Under the pieces are notes generated by a model. The model was not told the DNA's origin, made no database searches, and saw nothing but the letters and a program-made list of their open reading frames with translations. Positions 33,628 through 41,039 of a stretch of 64,000 nt of DNA are shown here, one piece after another. The stretch covers positions 1 through 64,000 of the forward strand of contig JAAYCN010000067.1 in NCBI GenBank assembly GCA_012729755.1, written 5' to 3'. A program made the position numbers and the translations under genes. Within the stretch, counting starts at the first letter, position 1. Every line of letters begins with the position of its first letter. The stretch is from Chloroflexota bacterium. GTDB taxonomy: Bacteria; Chloroflexota; Anaerolineae; Anaerolineales; Anaerolineaceae.

Positions 33628-34149
33628 TCAGAGGCGTTGGTCGCAAAGAGAGCGGTAGCCGCAAGCTCTGCAGCGCGATGTCTGGTGATGGGAACGGTTA
33701 GGGAACACGGATTGACATTCGCAGGAGCGCATCGCTGTGATCACCTCTATTAATACTGATTCCTGCTGTGGGGTGTAATCGATTTGGAAGGTTTTATCGG
33801 CGTAGCGGATCAAACCGTGGGGCGGGCGCCGCCCATATGATATTTCGCATAAATAGCAATAGGCAGTCAATTGTAAAACATGGGAATCGTAAGGCCGATC
33901 TGGCGCGGGATGGCTTTTGTATTCAACAGGGATGAACGTGCCGTCTTTAAGAGCGACGATGTAATCGGGCTTGCCTGCCAAATTGAGGGCTGAATCGTAG
34001 AGCGGTCGGGGCAAACTTTGAAAGACCCGGTTGTCGGAATAGACAATTTTACCGGAGGGGAGGCCGGATTGGTGAGCTTTATAGCGGCTGAGCAGAAAAA
34101 ACAAACCAGCCACCACCAGAAGGAGCAGGCCAAGTTGAACGGTCGTCAT
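33628..34149 (-). CDS. Membrane-anchored Cas4/Dna2-like nuclease, catalytic half
   Basis: About 173 residues from ATG 34149: a membrane segment (VQLGLLLLVVAGLFFLLS) then a PD-(D/E)XK core with GKPDYIV, FIPVEYKSH (Glu-x-Lys) and QLTAYCYLCEISYG (the QxxxY motif of Cas4/RecB-type nucleases). The C-terminus has RCRACGYRSLC, three Cys spaced like the C-terminal iron-sulfur ligands of Cas4. The fourth Cas4 Cys, normally near the N-terminus, is missing here but present in the upstream gene, which overlaps by ATGA. I infer the two proteins assemble one nuclease. No CRISPR array or other cas gene is in the window. Confidence 0.75.
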   Translation of the reverse strand: MTTVQLGLLLLVVAGLFFLLSRYKAHQSGLPSGKIVYSDNRVFQSLPRPLYDSALNLAGKPDYIVALKDGTFIPVEYKSHPAPDRPYDSHVLQLTAYCYLCEISYGRRPPHGLIRYADKTFQIDYTPQQESVLIEVITAMRSCECQSVFPNRSHHQTSRCRACGYRSLCDQRL

Positions 34150-34373
34150 CGCAACAAGCTCACAAAAATCAAGGCGAGGGCGATCAGCAGGAGGCCTAAC
34201 GCCAGCCATTTGAGCAATATGCTGATCTTGGCGTTAAATGCGTGTTGGCTGTGGTGGAACTTGCCGTTCGCTAGCGCAGCCGTGTTTTCGGAGGCGATTC
34301 CCTGACGCTGATACCACCAGGCGCGTCGGCAGTATAGAAAAGAGCCGAGTTCGGAGGCTTTGATCGTACACAT
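34146..34373 (-). CDS. N-terminal half of split Cas4-like nuclease (Cys motif plus membrane helix)
   Basis: About 75 residues from ATG 34373: ASELGSFLYCRRAWWYQRQG is the classical start of Cas4 proteins, with the first iron-sulfur Cys, followed by ALANGKFHHSQH (the G...H motif) and a membrane helix (LLKWLALGLLLIALALIFVS). It stops in the ATGA that also starts the catalytic half. Together the two chains would give a full Cas4 with a two-helix membrane hairpin inserted after the G...H motif, the chain break falling in the hairpin turn. The open frame continues 17 codons upstream, but that part lies in the terminator of the ssb operon. Confidence 0.72.
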   Translation of the reverse strand: MCTIKASELGSFLYCRRAWWYQRQGIASENTAALANGKFHHSQHAFNAKISILLKWLALGLLLIALALIFVSLLR

Positions 34374-34400
34374 AAGATAATTAAGCCCTAACTTTACATA

Positions 34401-34428
34401 AAATGAAGAGGCGCCGGGAGGCACCTCT
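34401..34428 (-). terminator. Terminator of the ssb-DUF3467-translin operon
   Basis: AGAGGCGCC/GGCACCTCT (34407-34415 and 34420-34428), 9-base stem with one mismatch and a 4-base loop, followed on the minus strand by TCATTTTATG. It lies 23 bases past the translin stop. Confidence 0.65.
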
Positions 34429-34451
34429 GTTCAAAGCGGTAATTAAAAGGG

Positions 34452-35090
34452 TTATGCAGGGTCATCCAGCTGTTTAGAAAGCTTGGAAAGAGCCGCTTCG
34501 AGCTCACTCTGGCGGAAAGCCACAGTGATATCAGCACGTGTACGCTCAATAATGCCACGCGCAAGATCAGTGCGGCGACGCAATCCATCAGTAATAGCAT
34601 CAGGATAATCCATGGTAACCAGCTGAGTGAAGACGTCATCCATCGCTGCGAGAAGGCGTTCGACTTCGGCTGAATATCCGGGGCGCAGCAGGTCAAGACA
34701 GCGTCGGCGTAATTCCCCAAGGGTCTCGGTAAGGCCATTGAGGTAAGCGGCTGGTTCAGCGCCAAGATCTTCGGGAGTTGGCAATTGATTGCCGCGGATT
34801 AACGCGACTGTCAGATGAGCCTCGACATGTTCTTTGAGTGCGTCCTGGGTGTAACCGGCGAAATAAAGATCTGGATGAGGCGCCAGGCTGGTTTTCAACT
34901 CCTCAGCCAACCTTTTGCAGGTGTCCAGCTCAAGGTCAGCCTCGGCGTGGTCTTCACGGTGAACCGCGCGAATGGACAGAGAGGCATGTCGGGTAAGTTC
35001 CCGCGCCTTGCTGAGCGCCTGATCGCGCAGAGCGGTTTTTTGATCGAAAACCTGGCGAATCTGGTTGCAAATATCATCGAGATCAGGCAT
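34452..35090 (-). CDS. Translin family protein
   Basis: A 212-residue, almost wholly helical protein. Features of translin: RDQALSKARELTRHASLSIRAVHRED near the N-terminus, HPDLYFAGYTQDALKEHVEAHL, the PTPEDLGAEPAAYLNGLTETLGELRRRCLDL segment and MDYPDAITDGLRRRTDLARGIIERTRADI. Translin forms ring octamers that bind single-stranded DNA and RNA; with TRAX it is an RNase in eukaryotes. It is common in archaea and eukaryotes and rare in bacteria. Its start overlaps the DUF3467 stop by one base, in an operon that begins with ssb, which suggests a shared single-strand nucleic-acid role. Confidence 0.8.
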   Translation of the reverse strand: MPDLDDICNQIRQVFDQKTALRDQALSKARELTRHASLSIRAVHREDHAEADLELDTCKRLAEELKTSLAPHPDLYFAGYTQDALKEHVEAHLTVALIRGNQLPTPEDLGAEPAAYLNGLTETLGELRRRCLDLLRPGYSAEVERLLAAMDDVFTQLVTMDYPDAITDGLRRRTDLARGIIERTRADITVAFRQSELEAALSKLSKQLDDPA

Positions 35091-35407
35091 TAATCCTCGC
35101 TACCTGAAGTTTGGGGACCACAGGGTCTGAAGAGGTCGTCAGCAAGGGTATGACCGCTGGGTAAACGAATTTCGCCGAAGGTGGCTTCGTAGCGGCGCAG
35201 GTTGTCGGTGATGGCATGCTGCATCAACTTCATCCCGAGGGGTGAAAGAATGACGCGGGTTGAGACCTTGGGGTCTTCGACGCCGGGAAGCACCGCGGTG
35301 AAGTCAAGCACAAATTCGCCAGGGGTATGGGCGATGCGCACCATATTGACGAATTGTGCTTTGAGGTCTTCGGGCAGAACGACGTTCAGAGGTTTGGCTT
35401 CGGACAT
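35090..35407 (-). CDS. DUF3467 protein
   Basis: A 105-residue protein. AQFVNMVRIAHTPGEFVLDF and VSTRVILSPLGMKLMQHAITDNLRRYEATFGEI are the hallmark stretches of DUF3467, a small family of unknown function found in many bacteria and archaea. No membrane segment. It is 3 bases after ssb and overlaps the translin gene by one base. Confidence 0.85.
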   Translation of the reverse strand: MSEAKPLNVVLPEDLKAQFVNMVRIAHTPGEFVLDFTAVLPGVEDPKVSTRVILSPLGMKLMQHAITDNLRRYEATFGEIRLPSGHTLADDLFRPCGPQTSGSED

Positions 35408-35410
35408 GGT

Positions 35411-35800
35411 TTAGAAGGGAATATCGTCGTCGCCGGCGTCGTCCATGCCGCTGGGTGAGCCGCTAACCTCGCCCTTGGCAGAGAGGAAGCGCACGTTTTC
35501 AGCAGTGACCTCATAGCTGGCAGCCCAGGTGCCGTCTTTTTTCTGGAAAACTCTGGGTCCGCCGTTGGAATCTGGGGAAAGGCGACCTTCTACGAGGACT
35601 TTGGAGCCTTTTTGGAGATATTGGTTGACACTTTCGGCTTGTTTGCCCCAAACAGAGACGCGAAACCAGGTGGTTTCGTCGTTGTCTTTGTATCTGCGGC
35701 TGGTAGCGACACTGATTTGGGTGACAGGATTGCCATCGGGGGTGAAGCGCATTTCGGGGTCGCGACCGAGATTACCGATGATGATTAGCTTTTGATACAT
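35411..35800 (-). CDS. ssb: Single-stranded DNA-binding protein
   Basis: A 129-residue SSB: OB fold starting MYQKLIIIGNLGRDPEMRFT, with VTQISVATSRRYKD, TTWFRVSVWGKQAE and SKVLVEGRLS, then a short linker and the acidic tip DDDIPF that recruits repair and replication proteins. It may be a paralogue rather than the replicative SSB, since ribosomal genes rpsF/rpsR are not adjacent. First gene of a three-gene operon with DUF3467 and translin. Confidence 0.95.
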   Translation of the reverse strand: MYQKLIIIGNLGRDPEMRFTPDGNPVTQISVATSRRYKDNDETTWFRVSVWGKQAESVNQYLQKGSKVLVEGRLSPDSNGGPRVFQKKDGTWAASYEVTAENVRFLSAKGEVSGSPSGMDDAGDDDIPF

Positions 35801-35981
35801 GGGATTTCCTTTCGTGATCTGTTGGTCAAATTTTGCATATAGCTATATTTGACTTAATTTTACTTCAGAATATCGCAAGGTCGACGGCCTAATCGGGTAA
35901 AATCAGGATAACTGGCATGGTGGCGCAAAAAGAACTGGTCAGCGTCAATGTTGGCAACGGCAATAATCTGTGGAGGGTATG

Positions 35982-37184
35982 ATGTGCGATACATTGGGTG
36001 TCATTCTGGAAGACAAAGCGCTTTTCGCTAAAAACAGCGACCGCAGCCCGAATGAGCCGCAAGTGTGTGAATTTTATCCGGCAAGAGACCCATCAGAGCC
36101 GATGCTCAAAGCAACCTATATTGAAATCGATCAGGTTTCTCACACGCACAGCTGCCTGCTCTCGCGGCCGAGCTGGATGTGGGGAGCAGAGATGGGTGTC
36201 AACGAGCATGGCGTGTGTATCGGCAATGAAGCCGTTTTCACGAAGGGGGCCTATGCGAAGACCGGACTGACCGGGATGGACCTGCTGAGATTAGCTTTGG
36301 AGCGCGGGGCAAGCGCGGCGGAAGCACGAGATGTGATCATCAACCTGCTTGAGCGGCATGGACAGGGGGGAAACTGTGGCTTTGACCATAATTTTTATTA
36401 CGACAACGCCTTTCTGATTATGGACCGCCGGGAATTGTTCGTGCTTGAGACGGCTGGGCGGAATTGGGTATATAAGCAATACCCAAAGGCAAGCATCTCG
36501 AATCGCCTGACCATTGGGAGAGAGGGCGATGCGTACAGCGGGGGAGAGGCTGTCGATTTTAAAAAGAAATACAGCGACCTGCTGTTCACATTTTTTTCGG
36601 GGTCGCGATCGCGGTGGGAGCAGACCTGTGAAGCGCTTGGCCAGGCAAACTCTGTTGAAGCTTTGATGGGGACTTTGCGGCGACATGACCGGAAAGTGAA
36701 GAATCCTTTGTGTCAGGGAAGTGTGAGCAGTACATGCATGCACGCGGGAGGATTGATCGGCGATCATACGACAGCGAGCATGGTGGTTGAGCTGGATGAA
36801 GAAATCAAAATCTGGCTGACAGGCAGTTCAACCCCCTGCATTTCACTTTTTAAACCATGGAAGTTTGGTGAACCAGTTGGGTTACCGGTGATGGCGGCTG
36901 GAGAGGAGAAGCCTGAGGCGGACTGGATAAAGCGCGAACAATTTCATCGCTCGGCGCTTGGAAGAGAGCTGCCCGCCCAATTTTATGAGGATCGGGACGC
37001 TCTTGAGACTAACTGGCTTAACGCCGCGCGGGGATCCCGCGATTGGGCAGACTTAAATGAGCGCGCGAGGGCGGAGGAAGAAGCGTTTTATAAGCGCTGG
37101 GTGAACCAGATCAGCGTGGAAGCCTGCGGATCAAACGCGTTTAAGCGCTATTGGGCAAAGAAGAACGAACAATTGACTGGTTAG
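35982..37184 (+). CDS. Family C69 dipeptidase/secernin-like Ntn hydrolase
   Basis: About 400 residues. Starting at the ATG at 35982 gives MCDTLG, so Met removal exposes the Cys nucleophile typical of C69/secernin proteins. Then FAKNSDRSPNEPQ, SRPSWMWGAEMGVNEHGV and GIGNEA-type sequence (CIGNEAVF) follow the family pattern, and GNCGFDHNFYYDNAFLIMD lies further on. GGAGGG at 35972-35977 precedes two adjacent ATGs; a GTG at 35970 is also in frame. Members hydrolyse dipeptides or related amides. No signal peptide. Single gene, convergent with the esterase. Confidence 0.82.
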   Translation: MCDTLGVILEDKALFAKNSDRSPNEPQVCEFYPARDPSEPMLKATYIEIDQVSHTHSCLLSRPSWMWGAEMGVNEHGVCIGNEAVFTKGAYAKTGLTGMDLLRLALERGASAAEARDVIINLLERHGQGGNCGFDHNFYYDNAFLIMDRRELFVLETAGRNWVYKQYPKASISNRLTIGREGDAYSGGEAVDFKKKYSDLLFTFFSGSRSRWEQTCEALGQANSVEALMGTLRRHDRKVKNPLCQGSVSSTCMHAGGLIGDHTTASMVVELDEEIKIWLTGSSTPCISLFKPWKFGEPVGLPVMAAGEEKPEADWIKREQFHRSALGRELPAQFYEDRDALETNWLNAARGSRDWADLNERARAEEEAFYKRWVNQISVEACGSNAFKRYWAKKNEQLTG

Positions 37185-37192
37185 AGCGAGGG

Positions 37193-38116
37193 TCACCAAC
37201 CCTGCGCGTACCACTTGAGATAGGCGGCTATATTCTCTGCCCAATAAGCTCCATCATGGGAACCGCTGAACAGATGCCAGCTGTGAGGGATATCCAGTTT
37301 GGCCAGTTCGTGTTCGAAGTTGCGCGCGAGGTATTGTTCTGGGTCGCTGTCGCCTACGTCGAGGAAAAGTTCGGGTCTTTCGTCCTTACCAATTTCGCCA
37401 ATTGCTTTGGCAAAACGGTTTGATTCGTCAATAAGCATTGGAAAGCTGTGCATGCCGATTTTCCGGAAGAGTGTGCGGTGGTTGAAACCGATGCGCAGCG
37501 CGAGGGTAGCGCCGCGGGAAATACCACCGATAGCGCGGTGATCACGATCAGCCAACGTCGGGTAAGTTGAATCGATATGAGGGATGAGTTCTTCGGGGAT
37601 GACCTGATGAATGGGAAATTTGCGCGAAATATCGGTATTGATGAGGCGAGGCATTACCACGATAAAAGCCGTATCGATTTCCGCGATCAGTTCGTCTGCT
37701 GCTTTCGAGAGCCCGATGTCATTCCATTGGCTTTCATCGGTATAGAGACCGTGAAGCAGATAGAGAACAGGATAGCGTCGGTCTGCGAAGGGATCGAAAC
37801 AGGGGGGAAGATAAACCTGGTAGTGTAAAGTTTCGCCGAGGATCGCGCTCGGCATGTCTTCGGCATGGAGCGACCCTGAAAGGGTGGAGCAAGCCGAGGC
37901 ACCAACAGGGGTTTGAGCAGGTGTTGGCGAGGGTTGTGATAAAGCCTGAGTCGCCGAATTTGTCTGAGCAGTTGAAAGGATTGACAACGGCAAGAGGTTG
38001 GAGGGATGGGCGCGATAGGCATTGATGACGACGACCGCGAAAACAAGGACCAAAACTAAGACAAACCCGGAGAAAAACCGATGGAAGGTGGTGCGTCCTT
38101 GACGAGCATTCATCAT
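37193..38116 (-). CDS. Membrane-anchored esterase (esterase D/PF00756 type)
   Basis: About 307 residues. An N-terminal membrane segment (FFSGFVLVLVLVFAVVVINA) and a Ser/Pro/Thr-rich linker precede an alpha/beta hydrolase of the putative-esterase type: HYQVYLPPCF, VLYLLHGLYTDESQW (oxyanion region), the nucleophile elbow GGISRG, DVGDSDPEQ (Asp) and SGSHDGAYW (His). Such domains act as feruloyl, acetyl or mycolyl-type esterases. The frame extends upstream over tRNA-Pro, so the start MMNARQG at 38116 (or 38113) is chosen. Substrate unknown. Confidence 0.82.
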   Translation of the reverse strand: MMNARQGRTTFHRFFSGFVLVLVLVFAVVVINAYRAHPSNLLPLSILSTAQTNSATQALSQPSPTPAQTPVGASACSTLSGSLHAEDMPSAILGETLHYQVYLPPCFDPFADRRYPVLYLLHGLYTDESQWNDIGLSKAADELIAEIDTAFIVVMPRLINTDISRKFPIHQVIPEELIPHIDSTYPTLADRDHRAIGGISRGATLALRIGFNHRTLFRKIGMHSFPMLIDESNRFAKAIGEIGKDERPELFLDVGDSDPEQYLARNFEHELAKLDIPHSWHLFSGSHDGAYWAENIAAYLKWYAQGW

Positions 38117-38128
38117 TCCGATTATACT
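38099..38128 (+). promoter_or_regulatory. Promoter of tRNA-Pro
   Basis: TTGACG (-35, 38099-38104), 18-base spacer, TATACT (-10, 38123-38128), 10 bases before the mature tRNA end. It overlaps the start of the divergent esterase gene. Confidence 0.75.
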
Positions 38129-38138
38129 TTGATCTCGC

Positions 38139-38212
38139 CGGGGTGTAGCGCAGTTGGCCAGCGCGCTGCGTTTGGGACGCAGAAGTCGGCGGTTCAAGTC
38201 CGCCCACCCCGA
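38139..38212 (+). tRNA. tRNA-Pro (anticodon TGG)
   Basis: A 74-base cloverleaf: acceptor CGGGGTG/CACCCCG, D stem GCGC/GCGC, anticodon arm CTGCG-TTTGGGA-CGCAG with anticodon TGG, T arm GGCGG-TTCAAGT-CCGCC, discriminator A. CCA is not encoded. Confidence 0.96.
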
Positions 38213-38234
38213 CTTGATGGTTAAAGGGCGAGCT

Positions 38235-38984
38235 ATGAAATTTATTTATCCATCTGATAATCCTTTTTTGTCCATTATCATCCCTGCGCATAATGAATCT
38301 AACCGACTACCTCAGTCGCTTAACTCGATTCGGGAGTTCGTGAACGCTCAACCCTATAGCTGCGAAGTGATTGTGGTCGAGAATGGCAGCAGTGATAATA
38401 CGGGCAAGATTGTGAGAGATCTGCTTGGATCATGGCCTGAGCTGCAGCTGATCGAGCTCAAAGCAAGCGGCAAAGGGCTGGCAGTCAGAGAAGGCATGTT
38501 GGCGGCGAAGGGGTATTATCGCTTTATGATGGATGCTGACCTGTCGATGGCGGTCGAAGAGGTGAATAAATTTTTGCCGCCTCGGCTGGACGTACCGGTG
38601 GCGATCGCCTCGCGCGAGGCGCCTGGCGCGGTGCGTGTGAATGAACCGCCTGTCAGGCATTTGATCGGGCGTCTGTTTAACACGATGGTGCGTACGCTGG
38701 TCTTGCCTGGGGTGCAAGATTCGCAATGCGGCTTTAAATGTTTCAGCGCGGCAGCCGCTGAGCGTATTTTTAGGCTACAGACCCTGACAGGATGGAGCTT
38801 TGATGTAGAAATATTGGCAATCGCGCGGGATTTGGGGTTTGACCTGAGGGAAGTGCCCATCCGGTGGACTTATGATCCGGGCAGTCGGGTAAGCGTATTG
38901 AAAGACTCGTTGAGAATGGCCAGAGAGCTGTTTGAAATCCGTTCGAAAGTCATGCGTGGGCTGTACCGTGAGAAGAAAGTTTGA
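38235..38984 (+). CDS. Family 2 glycosyltransferase (dolichyl-phosphate glucosyltransferase-like)
   Basis: About 249 residues: FLSIIIPAHNESNRLPQSL, EVIVVENGSSDNTGKI, GKGLAVREGMLAA, FMMDADLSM (DxD) and QCGFKCFSAAAAERIF with GWSFDVEILAIARDLG. This is the pattern of GT2 enzymes that transfer glucose to polyprenyl phosphate. AAAGGGCG precedes the ATG. No C-terminal membrane helices are visible. The frame can be extended back into tRNA-Pro, which is rejected. rnhB overlaps its end. Confidence 0.85.
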   Translation: MKFIYPSDNPFLSIIIPAHNESNRLPQSLNSIREFVNAQPYSCEVIVVENGSSDNTGKIVRDLLGSWPELQLIELKASGKGLAVREGMLAAKGYYRFMMDADLSMAVEEVNKFLPPRLDVPVAIASREAPGAVRVNEPPVRHLIGRLFNTMVRTLVLPGVQDSQCGFKCFSAAAAERIFRLQTLTGWSFDVEILAIARDLGFDLREVPIRWTYDPGSRVSVLKDSLRMARELFEIRSKVMRGLYREKKV

Positions 38985-39633
38985 TTCTGGCCTGCTGCCG
39001 AAATCTCCCAATCTTGAATTTGAAAATTACTTGTGGCGCAAAGGCTTGCGCGTTGTAACTGGTCTTGATGAAGCTGGCCGCGGCGCGTTAGCTGGGCCTT
39101 TATATGGAGCGGCTGTTGTGCTGCCTTGCGAGATGTCGGAAGCAACCCAGAAGCTTCTGAGTGGGGTGAGGGATTCAAAGCAGCTTAGCGCGAAGCAACG
39201 GGACGTAGCGGCGATTGTGGTAAAGCAAGCTGTGTGTGAATGGAGCGTTGGGGTAGTGGAAGCGGCTGAGATTGACGAACTCGGCATGGGCAGGGCTGGG
39301 CGGTTGGTCTTTAGGCGAGCGTTGGATGGACTCGGGATTAAACCGGAACATTTATTGATCGATTATTTCTCAGTGCCGGAAATTATGATTGAGCAGACCG
39401 CCCTGGTGAAGGGAGATCAGCGCTCGCTTTCGATTGCCTGTGCCTCGATTTTGGCGAAAACAGCGCGTGATCAGCGAATGAGAGAACTGGCAGGGAATTA
39501 TCCGCAGTATCGATTTGATTTAAACAAGGGCTATGCCACGCGCGGACATCGGGCAGCTTTGGCGAAATTTGGCGCCTGTCCGGAGCATCGAAAAAGCTTT
39601 CAGCTGTGGAAATTGCAGGACGCGTTGTTTTGA
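38968..39633 (+). CDS. rnhB: Ribonuclease HII
   Basis: About 221 residues from a GTG at 38968. Motifs of RNase HII: TGLDEAGRGALAGP (catalytic Asp-Glu pair), VRDSKQLSAKQRD, DYFSVPE (third Asp region), SIACASILAKTARDQRM and GYATRGHRAAL. It removes RNA from RNA-DNA hybrids and misincorporated ribonucleotides. An alternative TTG start at 38932 is in frame. The gene overlaps the GT2 gene by 17 bases, suggesting cotranscription. Confidence 0.93.
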   Translation: MRRKFDSGLLPKSPNLEFENYLWRKGLRVVTGLDEAGRGALAGPLYGAAVVLPCEMSEATQKLLSGVRDSKQLSAKQRDVAAIVVKQAVCEWSVGVVEAAEIDELGMGRAGRLVFRRALDGLGIKPEHLLIDYFSVPEIMIEQTALVKGDQRSLSIACASILAKTARDQRMRELAGNYPQYRFDLNKGYATRGHRAALAKFGACPEHRKSFQLWKLQDALF

Positions 39634-39699
39634 TGTGAAACGCTGACCGGAATTGTAGACTTGAGATATGTTACACTTTTAGATAGTAAGGAGTGGCTT

Positions 39700-39957
39700 A
39701 TGAGTGAACAACCAACCTATACAAAAGAAGAAAAGATTGAGGGTTTGATTGACCAGATCAGCGCATATATCGAACAATATCACCGCGGCTGGATTGAACT
39801 GGTAGAGATTAAAGACAATAAAATCAAAGTCAAATTTGGCGGGGCATGTGAAGGCTGCGCCTTGTTGCCTGCGACCATGCAGGGCTGGGTAGCGGGCACG
39901 ATTAGACAATTCTTTCCGGATATGGAAGTTGTCGCGGCGACTGAAGAATCAGCATAA
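39700..39957 (+). CDS. NifU C-terminal-domain (Nfu-like) protein
   Basis: An 85-residue protein: helices around KIEGLIDQISAYIEQYHRG, then KVKFGGACEGCALLPATMQGWV, where CEGC is the CxxC of the Nfu/NifU C-terminal domain that carries and delivers iron-sulfur clusters. AAGGAG precedes the ATG at 39700. An upstream in-frame ATG at 39661 has no ribosome site. Free-standing, ends before a bidirectional terminator. Confidence 0.88.
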   Translation: MSEQPTYTKEEKIEGLIDQISAYIEQYHRGWIELVEIKDNKIKVKFGGACEGCALLPATMQGWVAGTIRQFFPDMEVVAATEESA

Positions 39958-39978
39958 GCAGTTGTTGTTTATGATCGT

Positions 39979-40011
39979 AAAAAAGGGAGCCTAACAGCTC
40001 CCATTTGTTTT
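39979..40011. terminator. Bidirectional terminator between NifU-domain and VWA genes
   Basis: GGGAGC-CTAACA-GCTCCC (39985-40002) flanked by six A on the left and ATTTGTTTT on the right, so it can stop the plus-strand NifU-domain transcript and the minus-strand chelatase transcript. Confidence 0.8.
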
Positions 40012-40037
40012 AAGGGATCATTTCAGGCTGAGGACTG

Positions 40038-41039
40038 TCAGAGCGCCGCCCCGCGACTGGTGATCGAAGTTGGGGCGTTCATCTCTTTTTGAACAGTCTG
40101 ATAAAGTGTGTCGCTCCTTAGATCATCAAGGCTATAGCAAACCGCGCCCATGTGATCGGCGAGGTTTTTGGCTAAACCCTGATCAAAGGCCTTATGCTCC
40201 ATGTTAATAACAACGGAATGGATATTTTCGGCGGCGAAAAGAGTGGCGAGAGCGTCAATTTCAGTCTGAACGGGACCAGCACCGAGCGGGACATTACCAG
40301 CGCCATCCGTAAGTACAATCAGCAGGGGTTGGACATCTGGGTGAAGTGTTTTTTCACGTTTAATCACTTCGTAAGCCATCTGTAAGCCAGCAGCAAGGGG
40401 GGTCTTGCCGCCGACGGGGATACTGGCAAGCGCGCGTTGGGCAAGCAAGACGGAATTCGTTGGGGCAAGAACGAGCGTCGCGCGGTCTTTCTGAAATACC
40501 ACCAGGCCGACCCGATCGCGGCGCTGGTAGGCGTCTGTCAGCAGCGAGAGAATGGCGCCTTTGGTAGCGCTCATACGCTCAGCGACGGCCATACTCCAGG
40601 AGCCATCTACGAGGAAGAGAATCAGGTTGGCCGTCTTTTTCACGCGTACTTTTTTTTGATAATCATCGCTGCGGATGGCGAAAGCGACAAGGCGTTCTTT
40701 TTTGAGATCTCCCCGCCGGGATTGAAAGACAGCAGCGGCGCGAAGGGTGGCATCAAAAGCTACATCGGTGATATCGCTGGGGGCGGGACGTGCCTGGATG
40801 TAGCGGCCGCGCTTGTTTTTAGAAATTGTTTGAGAACGGCGACCGCCCTGCTTGCGCACCATCTCATCGAGAGGGGTGTCGAGTTGCCGTGGTTCGAAGG
40901 TCTCACCAGGCTTGACGGTCTTGCCCCCATCCCACCAGCGCGCGTCGAGGTAGGTAAAAATTTCCTGCTGGGCTTCGCCAACCGGGATGGGTGTGTCGTC
41001 ATCCTGTTTATCGCTTATGTCAGGGGAGTTATTTTTTTT
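40038..41039 (-). CDS. VWA domain of ChlD/BchD-type chelatase, reached by frame change
   Basis: This minus-strand frame is open for 333 codons from just inside an A10 run (41032-41041) to 40038. It has no ATG until 40862 (MVRKQGG), which has no ribosome site and would cut off about 59 residues. Content: a basic linker (KNKRGRYIQARP), then a von Willebrand A domain with LFLVDGSWSMAV (MIDAS DxSxS, here DGSWS), VVFQKDRATLVLAPTNS, GGKTPLAAGL and IVLTDGAGN. This is the C-terminal half of chelatase D subunits. A -1 slip on the A-run joins it to the AAA+ ORF upstream, giving about 698 residues, the size of ChlID-type fusions. Confidence 0.8.
   Translation of the reverse strand, partial: KKNNSPDISDKQDDDTPIPVGEAQQEIFTYLDARWWDGGKTVKPGETFEPRQLDTPLDEMVRKQGGRRSQTISKNKRGRYIQARPAPSDITDVAFDATLRAAAVFQSRRGDLKKERLVAFAIRSDDYQKKVRVKKTANLILFLVDGSWSMAVAERMSATKGAILSLLTDAYQRRDRVGLVVFQKDRATLVLAPTNSVLLAQRALASIPVGGKTPLAAGLQMAYEVIKREKTLHPDVQPLLIVLTDGAGNVPLGAGPVQTEIDALATLFAAENIHSVVINMEHKAFDQGLAKNLADHMGAVCYSLDDLRSDTLYQTVQKEMNAPTSITSRGAAL

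Noticed and set aside
38116-38234. Longer starts for the esterase (to 38197) and the GT2 gene (from 38154)
   Set aside because: Both extensions would run through the tRNA-Pro gene, and better starts lie just outside it.
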